A stretch of DNA of 64,000 nt from Lewinellaceae bacterium (GTDB lineage: Bacteria; Bacteroidota; Bacteroidia; Chitinophagales; Saprospiraceae): NCBI GenBank assembly GCA_020636275.1, contig JACJYD010000001.1, positions 2,060,001 through 2,124,000 on the forward strand, in the 5' to 3' direction. The notes beneath the pieces were generated by a model. The model did no database searches and was not told the DNA's origin. It worked only from the letters and a program-made list of their open reading frames with translations. How positions within the stretch are numbered: the first letter of the stretch is position 1; every line of letters begins with the position of its first letter. The translations under genes and the position numbers were made by a program. Positions 34,817 to 43,251 of the stretch are shown piece after piece.

Positions 34817-37207
34817 TTAATTCCGCAGCGGTTTTCCTGTTTGCAAGATGTGCTGCATCCGTTCGAGCGACTTGGGCTCTCCGCAGAGACTGAGAAAAGC
34901 TTCCCGTTCCAGGTCAAGCAGGTATTGCTCGGACACTTGCTGTGGGGCGGTGAGGTCGCCGCCGCAGAGAACATTGGCCACCTTTTTTGCGATCACAATG
35001 TCGTGTTCGGTGGCGAATCGTCCGAGAAATAGCTCGTTGGCCGCGACATAAAGTGCCCCCAATCCCTGCCGGCCCAGTACGAGAATATCTTCCCGGGGAA
35101 TGGGCTGGGTGTAATGGTCTGCCAGCGCCAGCACTTTTTCCTTTGCCCGGGCGATATTGCGCGGGGTGTTGACCTCTACCTCGTCTTTTTGGTGTTGGAG
35201 GTAACCCAGTTTGTAAGCTTCATGTGCGGAGGTGGCGACCTGAGCGGTAGCGATGGTGCGGAACCGTTCGACCAACGAAGGGATTTGAACATCCCCTTCG
35301 AAGAAGGAATCCGACAGGCGCAGGGCGAATTCTTTGGTGCCACCGCCGCCGGGAATGACGCCCGAGCCTACTTCCACGAGGCCGATGTACGATTCAGCGG
35401 CACAGACGGAGGCATCGCAATGCATCAGCATTTCACAGCCACCGCCGAAGACATAGCCCTGGGTGGCAGCCACCACCGGGATCGAAGAGAACCGGCAGCG
35501 GGCCATCGTCTGCTGGAACTGGTGGATGGCCATATTCAGCTCGTCGTATTCCTGTTGATAGGCCATCATGGCCACCATCATCAGGTTGGCGCCCACACTG
35601 AAGTTGGGGGCATTGTTGCCGATGACCAGGCCTGTCCACTTGCCCTCTTCCGCCAATTGGATCGACTCCATCATCCCGCGAAGAACACCCTCTCCAATCG
35701 TGTTCATCTTGCTGTTGAACTCGAGGCATAGCACGCCATCCCCGATGTCGTGGAGCACTGTTTCGGTGGTCTGGTGCACCGGAGCCTGGTCGCGGTAATT
35801 GTCCAGGATGATGAATTCGCTCATGCTCGTTACCGGCAGGTAGGCGCCCTTGGGGATATCGTAGTAGAATTCCTGGCCTTTTTCGCGTTTATAGAAAGAG
35901 GAGATGCCTTTTTCGAGCATCTTGCCGACCCACGGAGCGATGGTCAATCCTTGTGCGGTGGCCAGGTCAAGCCCTTCTTTCACGCCGATCATATCCCAAT
36001 ATTCGAAAGGCCCGTAGTCCCAGGCGAAGCCGGAACGCATAGCGTCGTCGATGCGGTACAATTCGTCGCTGATCTCTGGGACCCGGTTGGATACGTATGC
36101 AAACAGGCCAAGGAGGGAGCGGCGGATGTATTCGCCACCTTTGTCTTCCGCCCTGAACAAGGCCTTAATCCGCTTTCGGGGATCGTCGATCTGCTTGGCC
36201 AGGTCGAGACTGGGCAGCTTCACACGCTGAGTGGGTTCATACTCGAGCGTTTCCAGATTGAGCACATGGATAATGCTCTTTCCGTTCTCATCCTTTTGAT
36301 CTGTTTTTTTGTAAAAGCCCTGGCCGCTTTTATTTCCGTAAAACTTATTTTCCGTCAGATGCGTCAGATAGCGGGGGAGTTTCAGGTCCTGGATGTACTT
36401 GTCATCCGGGCAATTGGCCTTCACGTCGTGGATAACGTGTACGGAGGTATCCAGCCCGACGAGATCGACCAGCCGGAAGGTTCCGGTTTTGGGGCGACCG
36501 AGGGGAGGGCCGGTAAGCCGGTCGACCTCTTCGACGCGCAAGCCCAGTTCATCCGCTAACTGGAAGGCATTGCCCAGGGAGAACAGGCCGATCCTGTTGG
36601 CGATGAAGGCTGGGGTATCCTTGCACAATACGGACTGTTTACCCAGGTAGCGACTGCCGAAATCCATGAAAAAATCAACCACTTCTTTATCCGTATGAGG
36701 GGTGGGGATCACCTCCAGCAGCCGCAGGTAGCGGGGTGGATTGAAGAAGTGGGTGCCGCAAAAGTGGCGTTGAAAATCCTCACTGCGCCCCTCGGCCATC
36801 ATTCGGATGGGGATGCCCGAAGTGTTGGAAGAGATCAAGGCGCCCGGTTTGCGGTATTTTTCGATCTTTTCAAACAACTGTTTCTTGATGTCCAGTCGTT
36901 CGACTACAACTTCCAGGATCCAATCGCAACCGGCAATTTTAGAAAGGTCGTCTTCCAGGTTGCCGATCGAAATTCGTTTGGCAAAGTCCGGGTCGTAAAG
37001 AGAAGCGGGTTTGGCTTTCAAGGCGTTGTCCAGGCCGCGTTGTGTGATGGCATTTCGCGCTGCCGGGTCTTTTGCCTGGGATTCAGGTAGGTTGGGTGGA
37101 AGGATGTCCAACATCAAGACTTCCAGGCCCACATTGGCAAAATGGCAGGCCAGGCCGGCTCCCATCAGGCCGGAGCCCAGCACTGCGACTTTTTTAATTC
37201 TTCTCAT
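34817..37207 (-). CDS. 3-hydroxyacyl-CoA dehydrogenase / enoyl-CoA hydratase fusion (FadN/FadB type)
   Basis: 796 residues. The N-terminal dehydrogenase opens with KKVAVLGSGLMGAGLACHFANVG (NAD fold) and has SSNTSGIPI, HFCGTHFFNPPRYLRLLEVIP and the catalytic-region DTPAFIANRIG. The C-terminal crotonase-fold hydratase starts near residue 500 and holds GNNAPNFSVGANL and VVAATQGYVFGGGCEMLMHCD, with VEVGSGVIPGGGGTKE. The order (dehydrogenase first, hydratase last) is that of Bacillus FadN, not E. coli FadB. It makes 3-ketoacyl-CoA for the thiolase encoded next. A good promoter with a dyad lies upstream at 37245-37275. Confidence 0.93.
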   Translation of the reverse strand: MRRIKKVAVLGSGLMGAGLACHFANVGLEVLMLDILPPNLPESQAKDPAARNAITQRGLDNALKAKPASLYDPDFAKRISIGNLEDDLSKIAGCDWILEVVVERLDIKKQLFEKIEKYRKPGALISSNTSGIPIRMMAEGRSEDFQRHFCGTHFFNPPRYLRLLEVIPTPHTDKEVVDFFMDFGSRYLGKQSVLCKDTPAFIANRIGLFSLGNAFQLADELGLRVEEVDRLTGPPLGRPKTGTFRLVDLVGLDTSVHVIHDVKANCPDDKYIQDLKLPRYLTHLTENKFYGNKSGQGFYKKTDQKDENGKSIIHVLNLETLEYEPTQRVKLPSLDLAKQIDDPRKRIKALFRAEDKGGEYIRRSLLGLFAYVSNRVPEISDELYRIDDAMRSGFAWDYGPFEYWDMIGVKEGLDLATAQGLTIAPWVGKMLEKGISSFYKREKGQEFYYDIPKGAYLPVTSMSEFIILDNYRDQAPVHQTTETVLHDIGDGVLCLEFNSKMNTIGEGVLRGMMESIQLAEEGKWTGLVIGNNAPNFSVGANLMMVAMMAYQQEYDELNMAIHQFQQTMARCRFSSIPVVAATQGYVFGGGCEMLMHCDASVCAAESYIGLVEVGSGVIPGGGGTKEFALRLSDSFFEGDVQIPSLVERFRTIATAQVATSAHEAYKLGYLQHQKDEVEVNTPRNIARAKEKVLALADHYTQPIPREDILVLGRQGLGALYVAANELFLGRFATEHDIVIAKKVANVLCGGDLTAPQQVSEQYLLDLEREAFLSLCGEPKSLERMQHILQTGKPLRN

Positions 37208-37244
37208 GATGGCTATTTGAGATAGGCTGAATTTAGTTCCAGGA

Positions 37245-37275
37245 CAAGTTTAGCGAAAATTCGCTGGAAAGGCAA
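37245..37275 (-). promoter_or_regulatory. Promoter of the fadB-fadA operon with a dyad inside the spacer
   Basis: On the minus strand TTG (37275-37273), exactly 20 bases, then TAAACTTG (37252-37245), one base off TAnnTTTG. The spacer holds AGCGAA-AA-TTCGCT (37252-37265), a 14-base dyad that a fatty-acid-responsive repressor could use. Confidence 0.55.
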
Positions 37276-37290
37276 TTTTTTTAGTTTATT

Positions 37291-37347
37291 AGTTGATAAG
37301 GGCATAAGTTTTTGGAGAAGCTTCAAAAACTTATGCCCTTATCAACT
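37291..37347. repeat. Low-complexity hairpin, class A variant, between the fad promoter and exbB
   Basis: 24-bp perfect inverted repeat (37291-37314 with 37324-37347). It contains GATAAGGGCATAAGTTTTTG, close to the GGGTATAAGTTTTT core of the 61244 element. Confidence 0.75.
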
Positions 37348-37465
37348 CAAAAACTCAATATTGTAATGCATTTTAACGTTTCCTCCCTTTGTAAGCCGAA
37401 CTTTTGCTAATTTAGCTACCTCATTTGGAAAGCGAAAACCTTCTGCACACTTAAACATTTAACGC

Positions 37466-38158
37466 ATGCTCACAGAAAGCCTGTTGTTGTTATTTCAAAG
37501 CACCGACATTGAACGCCCGGTTGAAAAGAGCCAGAGTTTATTTGACATCATCGTGAAGAGCGGTCCCGTGGGGATCGCGATCGTGTTGGTCTTGATCTTA
37601 TTATCCTTTATCGCCCTCTACATTTTCGTGGAACGCTACCTGAACATTCAGCGTGCCGGGCGGATCGACGAGAGCTTTATTCACAATATCCGGGCCAATG
37701 TGGCTTCCGGAAACATCCAGGCGGCCAAGGCCCTGTGTCAGTCGACCGACTCGCCGGTGGCCCGCATGGTGGAAAAAGGCCTGATGCGGATCGGTAAGCC
37801 CCTCCGCGACATCGATGCCGCCATTGAGAACGTGGGTAACCTCGAGATCTTCAAGCTGGAGAAGAACCTATCCACGCTGGCCAGTATCGCCGGCTCGGCG
37901 CCGATGATCGGATTCTTCGGTACTGTGACGGGTATGATCATGGCCTTTTACAACATGGCCACCCAGGAGAATGTCACCCCGGATGTATTGGCCGGCGGTA
38001 TTTACCAGGCTCTGCTGACCACGGCCATGGGGCTCTTTGTGGGTATCTTCGCCCTGGTCGGATACAACCTGCTCGTAGCCGCCGTGGAAAAGGTCGTTTT
38101 TAAAATGGAGCGCACCTCCATGGAGTTTATGGATTTGCTTCAGGAACCGGCTTCTTAA
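37466..38158 (+). CDS. exbB: MotA/TolQ/ExbB family proton channel protein
   Basis: 230 residues with three membrane helices: near 33-55 (GPVGIAIVLVLILLSFIALYIFV), near 143-165 (ASIAGSAPMIGFFGTVTGMIMAF) and near 185-205 (ALLTTAMGLFVGIFALVGYNLL). The GTVTGMI and TTAMGLFVGI patterns are family-typical. With the two ExbD proteins and TonB downstream, it should form the inner-membrane motor that energises outer-membrane receptors such as the one at 18335. Confidence 0.93.
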   Translation: MLTESLLLLFQSTDIERPVEKSQSLFDIIVKSGPVGIAIVLVLILLSFIALYIFVERYLNIQRAGRIDESFIHNIRANVASGNIQAAKALCQSTDSPVARMVEKGLMRIGKPLRDIDAAIENVGNLEIFKLEKNLSTLASIAGSAPMIGFFGTVTGMIMAFYNMATQENVTPDVLAGGIYQALLTTAMGLFVGIFALVGYNLLVAAVEKVVFKMERTSMEFMDLLQEPAS

Positions 38159-38160
38159 AT

Positions 38161-38245
38161 AGTTGAAAAGTTGAATGGTTGAAGAGTTGATAGTTATAGA
38201 GACCTTTTCAACTTTTCAACTTTTCAACTTTTCAACTTTTCAACT
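38161..38245. repeat. 8-bp tandem-repeat hairpin, class B, between exbB and exbD
   Basis: Five exact copies of TTTTCAAC run from 38205 to 38244. The opposite arm (38162-38193) holds four diverged copies of the complement GTTGAAAA, so the region folds on itself. It starts 2 bases after the exbB stop. Confidence 0.75.
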
Positions 38246-38253
38246 GAAGATAT

Positions 38254-38655
38254 ATGGGATTAAAAAAGCGAAATAGAGCCAATGCAGAATTTAGCATGTC
38301 GTCGCTGACTGACATCATCTTCCTGTTATTGATCTTTTTCATGCTGACCTCCACGCTCGTCAAAATAGAAGCTTTCGACCTTCCGGAATCGGATTCCAAA
38401 ACGGTGGCGCCCACTTCGGCGATCGTGACGATCGATCAATCGGGTAAATATGCACTGAACAGCAAGCCGATTACGATGAGCAGCCTGGAACAGTCGCTTC
38501 GCGGCGAATTGAAAGATGCCGGCAACCGGGAGGACTACACGATCACTATTGTGGCGGAAAAGGGAACTCCTTTTGAACGGGTGATAGACGTCATGCAGAT
38601 CGCCGGAAAACTCCGGGTGAAAGCCATTTTGGCCACCCAGCCTAAAAAAAGCTAG
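38254..38655 (+). CDS. exbD: ExbD/TolR family protein (first copy)
   Basis: 133 residues. A short cytoplasmic N-terminus (GLKKRNRANAEFSM) precedes one membrane helix with the motor Asp: SSLTDIIFLLLIFFMLTSTL. The periplasmic part follows and ends in RVKAILATQPKKS. It is 2 bases from the second exbD. Confidence 0.93.
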   Translation: MGLKKRNRANAEFSMSSLTDIIFLLLIFFMLTSTLVKIEAFDLPESDSKTVAPTSAIVTIDQSGKYALNSKPITMSSLEQSLRGELKDAGNREDYTITIVAEKGTPFERVIDVMQIAGKLRVKAILATQPKKS

Positions 38656-38657
38656 CC

Positions 38658-39059
38658 ATGGCACTTAAGAAACGCATAAAGGTGACGGCCACCTTCAATA
38701 TGTCGTCGCTGACCGACATCATCTTCCTGTTGTTGATCTTTTTCATGCTGACTTCCGGTCTGGTGGCGCCCAATGCCCTCAACCTGAAGTTGCCGGGATC
38801 TTCCCGCCAAACCACCCCTTCCACTGACCGCCTCGACGATGTAGCCGTCGATGCTACCGGCCGCTTTTTTCTAAACGGCCGCCGATCCTCCCTGGCAGAG
38901 CTGGAGTCGGAACTGGGGCGCAAGGCTTCCCGAAGCAGCAAAAAGTTGCAAATCGTGCTTTCCCCCGACGGGCAGGCGCCCACCGAAGCCGTCGTGGCCG
39001 TGATGGATATCGCGCTTCGCTACGATATCGAAGCGATCCTGGCGGCGGAACAAAAGTAA
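38658..39059 (+). CDS. exbD: ExbD/TolR family protein (second copy)
   Basis: 133 residues, same length as its neighbour and with an almost identical helix (SSLTDIIFLLLIFFMLTSGL), including the Asp that carries protons. The periplasmic domain is different in sequence (LNLKLPGSSRQ, LQIVLSPDGQAPTEAVVAVMDIA). Paired non-identical ExbD genes are common in Bacteroidota and may form a heteromeric pair within one motor. Confidence 0.93.
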   Translation: MALKKRIKVTATFNMSSLTDIIFLLLIFFMLTSGLVAPNALNLKLPGSSRQTTPSTDRLDDVAVDATGRFFLNGRRSSLAELESELGRKASRSSKKLQIVLSPDGQAPTEAVVAVMDIALRYDIEAILAAEQK

Positions 39060-39136
39060 TTCCACCTTCTCAATTGCTTCGGCCGGAAGACCCGGTACGG
39101 GGTGTTAACAATATCAAAAACAGGGACTTATTGGAA

Positions 39137-39144
39137 TACTTTTG
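39137..39144 (+). promoter_or_regulatory. -7 box (TACTTTTG) upstream of tonB
   Basis: TACTTTTG fits TAnnTTTG; no clear TTG at the right distance. It would let tonB be transcribed apart from exbB-exbD-exbD, which end 165 bases upstream of it. Confidence 0.4.
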
Positions 39145-39223
39145 CAGCGAAATGCGTTTTCCAGAATAGACCAAGTTCAGAGAAAGCGGGAGGAACCTTC
39201 CGTCTCTGCGAAAAAATCAGCTT

Positions 39224-40105
39224 ATGGACTACTTAATGCATAGAAAAGAGGAACAAAATAGGCGCAAGGGCATAATCACCAGTGTGATCTTCCATACCCT
39301 GCTGCTTGCCATTCTCATCCTTCCCCTGCTTACCTACCCCGACCCGCCTCCCGGGCAGGAGGGTATCCTGGTAAATCTGGGCGGCGATTTCGGACAGGGC
39401 GTTGAAAATGCCCCGGAAGGCGAACCCGAAGCTGCTGTCGAAGAAGTAACTCCGCCAACCCCGGAACCCAAGCCCGAAACTGAGCCCGTCAAACAACCGC
39501 AGAAGGAGGTGGTGAAGGAAAAGCCGGTAACCAACCCGACCCCCAAAAAAGAAGTGGTCAAAACGGAAGACCCCAATGCAGTAGCCCTCCGAAAGCAGAA
39601 GGAAGAAGAAGCCCGGGTCAAAGCTCAGCAAGAAGCAGAAGCCAAAGCCAAGGCCGATGCGGAAGCTAAGGCAAAAGCTGATGCAGAAGCCAAAGCTAAA
39701 GCCCTCAAAGATAAGCTTGGCGGCGCTTTTGGCGGCGGCGATGGCACCGGAAAAGGCAACACTGGGCAGCAAGGCAACCAGGGCGATAAGAACGGCGACC
39801 CCAATGCCAAAAACCTCGAAGGCATCAGCACGGGCGCCGGACAAGTTGGTGGCGGCCTGGGTAACCGGGGCGTGGTCAGCTCACCCCGGATTCAGGACAA
39901 CTCCCAGAAAACAGGGGTGGTCGTCATCAAAGTTTGCGTCGACGCAAACGGAAATGTGACAACCGCTGATTTTACCCTCTCCGGCTCTACTACCCAAGAC
40001 AGCCAGCTGAGAGACCTGGCCATCCGGAACGCCCGCAGTTGGAAATTCGCCAAAGGAGACGACGGACAGTGCGGGACCATCCGGTATGAATTTAAAGTGC
40101 AGTAG
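39224..40105 (+). CDS. tonB: TonB family energy transducer
   Basis: 293 residues. A cytoplasmic start (MDYLMHRKEEQNRRKG) precedes a single membrane helix (SVIFHTLLLAILILPLLTY). A Pro/Glu/Lys-rich linker follows, then an Ala/Lys-rich helix of repeated AKADAE units near 137-160 as in TolA, then a Gly-rich stretch. The C-terminal domain is short: VVIKVCVDANGNVTTADFTL and NARSWKFAKGDDGQCGTIRYEFKV. It shares features of TonB and TolA, but with ExbB and ExbD next to it a TonB role is most likely. Confidence 0.88.
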   Translation: MDYLMHRKEEQNRRKGIITSVIFHTLLLAILILPLLTYPDPPPGQEGILVNLGGDFGQGVENAPEGEPEAAVEEVTPPTPEPKPETEPVKQPQKEVVKEKPVTNPTPKKEVVKTEDPNAVALRKQKEEEARVKAQQEAEAKAKADAEAKAKADAEAKAKALKDKLGGAFGGGDGTGKGNTGQQGNQGDKNGDPNAKNLEGISTGAGQVGGGLGNRGVVSSPRIQDNSQKTGVVVIKVCVDANGNVTTADFTLSGSTTQDSQLRDLAIRNARSWKFAKGDDGQCGTIRYEFKVQ

Positions 40106-40181
40106 TCAAAACTGATATTATCGCATAGACAATTGCTATGCGATCGTCATCGCAATGCAAGTTATTGCAGAACAAAAAAAA

Positions 40182-40207
40182 GCCCGCCCCGGGTATCCGG
40201 GGCGGGC
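40182..40207 (-). terminator. Terminator between tonB and the converging gene
   Basis: 11-bp stem GCCCGCCCCGG / CCGGGGCGGGC. On the minus strand it is followed by eight T residues, so it is a textbook terminator for the gene at 40255; it probably also slows transcripts from tonB. Confidence 0.8.
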
Positions 40208-40254
40208 GATTTATTGTATTATCCGCTGAACGATAATCAAAATTGTCGGGGGGA

Positions 40255-40695
40255 TTATTCATAGACCTTGCCGTGTACCCTTTGCACGATATCTTTGGAG
40301 GGCATTTGGGGCCCTTCCTTCCACTCCAGCAGGATACCATCCACCTTCAGATCATCCCGGTATACGGCCGTTAATCCATTGTAAACGACCAGCGTTGCTT
40401 GTTGGCGAACCTCCAGTACAGCATTGGAATCCAGAAGGATCGAATTGGCTTCGGCAACTCCGTGTTCAATGACGGGGTTGGAACGGGATCCCGAAGAAAC
40501 ATCCGGGATGACGACATCCGTCATGTTATTCGGAACCTGGTAGTTGCTCCAGTTTTTGGGGCAGTTCCATTGGTTCTCCATCCCCGGTGTGCCACCAACC
40601 CAGTAGTTGAGCCGCTGGGAGAACGCGGGCGATACGAGAGCCAGCAAAGAAGCGGAAAAAAAGAACCGGACGAGGACGAGGGACAGGGATTTCAT
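40255..40695 (-). CDS. Small exported protein with a partial beta-helix-type repeat
   Basis: 146 residues with a signal peptide (FFFSASLLALVSPAFSQ). The mature part reads YWVGGTPGMENQWNCPKNWSNYQVPN, then DVVIPDVSSGSRSNPVIEHGV and ANSILLDSNAVLEV. This is the start module seen in many large Bacteroidota surface proteins that list W-NW-VP-DV-I positions before a beta-helix. There is no T9SS domain, so it is probably periplasmic. It may be a short remnant or a stand-alone module. Function unknown. Confidence 0.75.
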   Translation of the reverse strand: MKSLSLVLVRFFFSASLLALVSPAFSQRLNYWVGGTPGMENQWNCPKNWSNYQVPNNMTDVVIPDVSSGSRSNPVIEHGVAEANSILLDSNAVLEVRQQATLVVYNGLTAVYRDDLKVDGILLEWKEGPQMPSKDIVQRVHGKVYE

Positions 40696-40889
40696 GACTA
40701 GCAGTTTTGAAGTTAATAAATGGGTAATTAAGTCGATTTTCCGTTATTCATAAGTGCTTTTTATTTTGCGTTTGGTATGAAACAAATATGCCCCCCAAAC
40801 CCGACGAAAAACGATTTTGCTCGACGAACGGATATCAAAACTCGGCGAATCTGGTGAAAAGTTGGGCCTTTGGAATAATTTAAGAATAT

Positions 40890-40907
40890 TTGTTAAAATT
40901 TTAACAA
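40890..40907 (+). promoter_or_regulatory. 18-bp perfect palindrome upstream of the aldo/keto reductase gene
   Basis: TTGTTAAAATTTTAACAA is fully self-complementary, 22 bases before the ATG. There is no T-run or GC core, so an operator is more likely than a terminator. The rest of 40696-40929 is AT-rich without other visible signals. Confidence 0.5.
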
Positions 40908-40929
40908 TTCACAAAATAATTTTCTGCAA

Positions 40930-41946
40930 ATGAAGATCGATGACAAATATGACCCCGGTTTTTTCCGGGCAGATGCGGCCAGATATGAGCGGATGGAATA
41001 TCGCCGTTGCGGCAAAAGCGGCCTCCGACTGCCGGCGTTGTCCGTCGGTCTGTGGCACAATTTTGGCCACACCGACGACCTGGAGAAAGCGCGGAATATC
41101 CTGCGCACCAGCTTCGACCACGGCATCACGCATTTCGACCTGGCCAACAACTACGGCCCGCCTTTCGGAGCTGCGGAGGAGAATTTCGGTCGCCTGTTCC
41201 GGAAAGACTGGGCGCCCTACCGCGATGAACTAATCCTGTCGACGAAAGCGGGGTGGGATATGTGGCCGGGCCCATATGGCAATTTCGGATCCAGGAAGTA
41301 CCTCATCGCCAGCCTCGATCAAAGCCTGCGCCGCATGGGTGTCGATTACGTGGATATCTTTTACCACCACCGGCCTGACCCACAGACGCCGCTGGAAGAG
41401 ACCATGGGGGCCCTGGACCATATCGTGCGGCAAGGAAAGGCACTTTATGCCGGAATTTCTCAATACAAACCGGAGGAAACCGCCCGGGCGGCCGCGATCC
41501 TTCGCCAAATGGGTACACCCCTGCTGATCCACCAACCGCGTTACAGCATGCTCGACCGCTGGGTGGAGGATGGCTTGCTCGATACCCTCGAGCAGGAAGG
41601 TGTTGGGGCGATCGCCTTTTCCCCACTCGAACAGGGACTATTGACCGACAGATACCTGCAGGGGTTTCCCGAGGACTCCCGGGCCGTGCGCGACGGCCGC
41701 TACCTGCGAAAGGACCGGATCAGCGGCGAGAGGCTCGAACTGGTTCGCCGGTTGAATGCCATTGCCCAAAAACGCGGGCAAACCCTGGCCCAAATGGCCA
41801 TTGCCTGGTTGCTTAAAGACCAGCGGATCACCTCGGTGCTGGTGGGCGCCAGCAGTCCGAAGCAGATGCTGGATAATATCGGGGCGTTGGAACAATTGGC
41901 GTTTGAGCGGGAGGAACTGGATCAGATCGAAGCCATACTAAAATAG
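40930..41946 (+). CDS. Aldo/keto reductase, YghZ-like
   Basis: 338 residues, single TIM-barrel domain. The opening MEYRRCGKSGLRLPALSVGLWHNFG, the active-site Asp and Tyr in FDLANNYGPPFGAAEENFG, Lys in STKAGWDMWPGPYG and His in DIFYHHRPDPQTPLEE all match the YghZ/Kv-beta-like group, which reduces aldehydes such as glyceraldehyde 3-phosphate or methylglyoxal with NADPH. The C-terminal SVLVGASSPKQM binds NADP. It is monocistronic. Confidence 0.92.
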   Translation: MKIDDKYDPGFFRADAARYERMEYRRCGKSGLRLPALSVGLWHNFGHTDDLEKARNILRTSFDHGITHFDLANNYGPPFGAAEENFGRLFRKDWAPYRDELILSTKAGWDMWPGPYGNFGSRKYLIASLDQSLRRMGVDYVDIFYHHRPDPQTPLEETMGALDHIVRQGKALYAGISQYKPEETARAAAILRQMGTPLLIHQPRYSMLDRWVEDGLLDTLEQEGVGAIAFSPLEQGLLTDRYLQGFPEDSRAVRDGRYLRKDRISGERLELVRRLNAIAQKRGQTLAQMAIAWLLKDQRITSVLVGASSPKQMLDNIGALEQLAFEREELDQIEAILK

Positions 41947-41997
41947 GGGGATGGAATATTTTTATTAAATTGAAGTGAAATACCAAAAAACAACCAC

Positions 41998-43185
41998 ATG
42001 AAAAACTTCTATCTATCGATTTTCGCTTCCTTGTTCCTGTCCCTTTCCCTCCCTGCCCAGCAGTGGGACACCCTTGCTCCCATCCCCGAGCCGCTGACCT
42101 TTCCGGTTACGGCGGTGGTTGACGGGCGCATCCACATCATGGGGGGCGGTGGCACGGGGGGAGCGACTGCTGCTCATTACGCCTACGATCCCGCCACCAA
42201 TACCTGGGAAACCAAGGCTCCGGTGCCCTACCTGGCCCAGCAGCCGGCCGGTACTGCCGTAAACGGAAAGATCCATTACTTTGGGGGCGGATATCCCAAT
42301 ACGGGTACTCCGCTCAAGGATCACTATATCTACGATCCGGTGTCCGATTCCTGGACCCAGGCGGCCGACCTTACGGCGCCCCGGGCCATTCATTACGCGG
42401 TCAACCTCGACGAGGTATTGTATAGCCTCGGCGGGCAGGGAATGGCCAATTTGTGTCAGACCTACGATGCCGTCAACGATCAGTGGATCACCAAAAACCC
42501 TTTGCCCGACAACAGTTTCTGGTATGGGGCTCATGTACCGACCGGTGGGCATATCTACCGCTTTTGCGGAGGGGGATACACCGCCCCGGTCAATAAAGCC
42601 CACAAATACGATCCGGTGACGGACTCCTGGTCCCCCCTGCCCAACATGCCCAATGCTATCCACGCCCTGCGCGGGGCGGCGATCGGCGACCAGATCTTTC
42701 TGGTAGGCGGTTATTTCGATTTTCTGGAACGGGATGAGGTTTGGATCTTCGACACCAATACAGAGACCTATAGCACCGGCACTCCACTTCCCATCGGGCG
42801 TGCCTATCACAACCTCGTAGCATTGGATAGCTGTCTGTACGTTTTGGGAGGAAACAACGCCATCAACGAAACCGTACGTACCCAGTTGCTCAGATTATGT
42901 CCGTTTGAAACACCATCCGGCGTACAGGAAACGGTTCTGGTTAACTCCATTTCAGCTACTTATTATGGCGGACAATTGAGCGTCCAGCTTCCCGAACTTT
43001 CCTCCGCCGGTACGGTCCAATTGGCTTTGTACGATCTCAATGGCCGGCAGGTTTGGCTGGAAAAATTGAATAGCGGCGCGGATGGAACGGTAGAAACCCG
43101 GCTTCCCGGAATGGCGCCGGCGGTGTATTTCCTTCAGGTGAAAACAGAGGGGGAGTTATTTAGTGGGAAGGTTTTTGTGTATTGA
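41998..43185 (+). CDS. Exported kelch-repeat protein with T9SS type A sorting domain
   Basis: 395 residues. The signal peptide (LSIFASLFLSLSLPAQQ) is followed by about six kelch blades, each with GG plus a YDPxTxxW pattern (for example AYDPATNTWETKAPVP, KYDPVTDSWSPLP), forming a beta-propeller. The last 80 residues are a type A sorting domain: LALYDLNGRQVWLEKL and AVYFLQVKTEGELFSGKVFVY. Probably a secreted binding or sugar-oxidising type propeller; no catalytic residues can be assigned. Confidence 0.9.
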   Translation: MKNFYLSIFASLFLSLSLPAQQWDTLAPIPEPLTFPVTAVVDGRIHIMGGGGTGGATAAHYAYDPATNTWETKAPVPYLAQQPAGTAVNGKIHYFGGGYPNTGTPLKDHYIYDPVSDSWTQAADLTAPRAIHYAVNLDEVLYSLGGQGMANLCQTYDAVNDQWITKNPLPDNSFWYGAHVPTGGHIYRFCGGGYTAPVNKAHKYDPVTDSWSPLPNMPNAIHALRGAAIGDQIFLVGGYFDFLERDEVWIFDTNTETYSTGTPLPIGRAYHNLVALDSCLYVLGGNNAINETVRTQLLRLCPFETPSGVQETVLVNSISATYYGGQLSVQLPELSSAGTVQLALYDLNGRQVWLEKLNSGADGTVETRLPGMAPAVYFLQVKTEGELFSGKVFVY

Positions 43186-43251
43186 TTTTTGAGGGGACGT
43201 GGATTTTTTAGTATATAGATCATAACAAAACAGTGTGCTAAAAAAGACAAC

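Noticed and set aside
38205..38245. Short CRISPR array
   Set aside because: The units are 8 bp and contiguous with no spacers; no cas genes are present.
40255..40695. Pseudogene remnant of a large beta-helix surface protein
   Set aside because: Possible, but it has an intact signal peptide, no broken frame nearby and its own terminator, so it is kept as a small gene.
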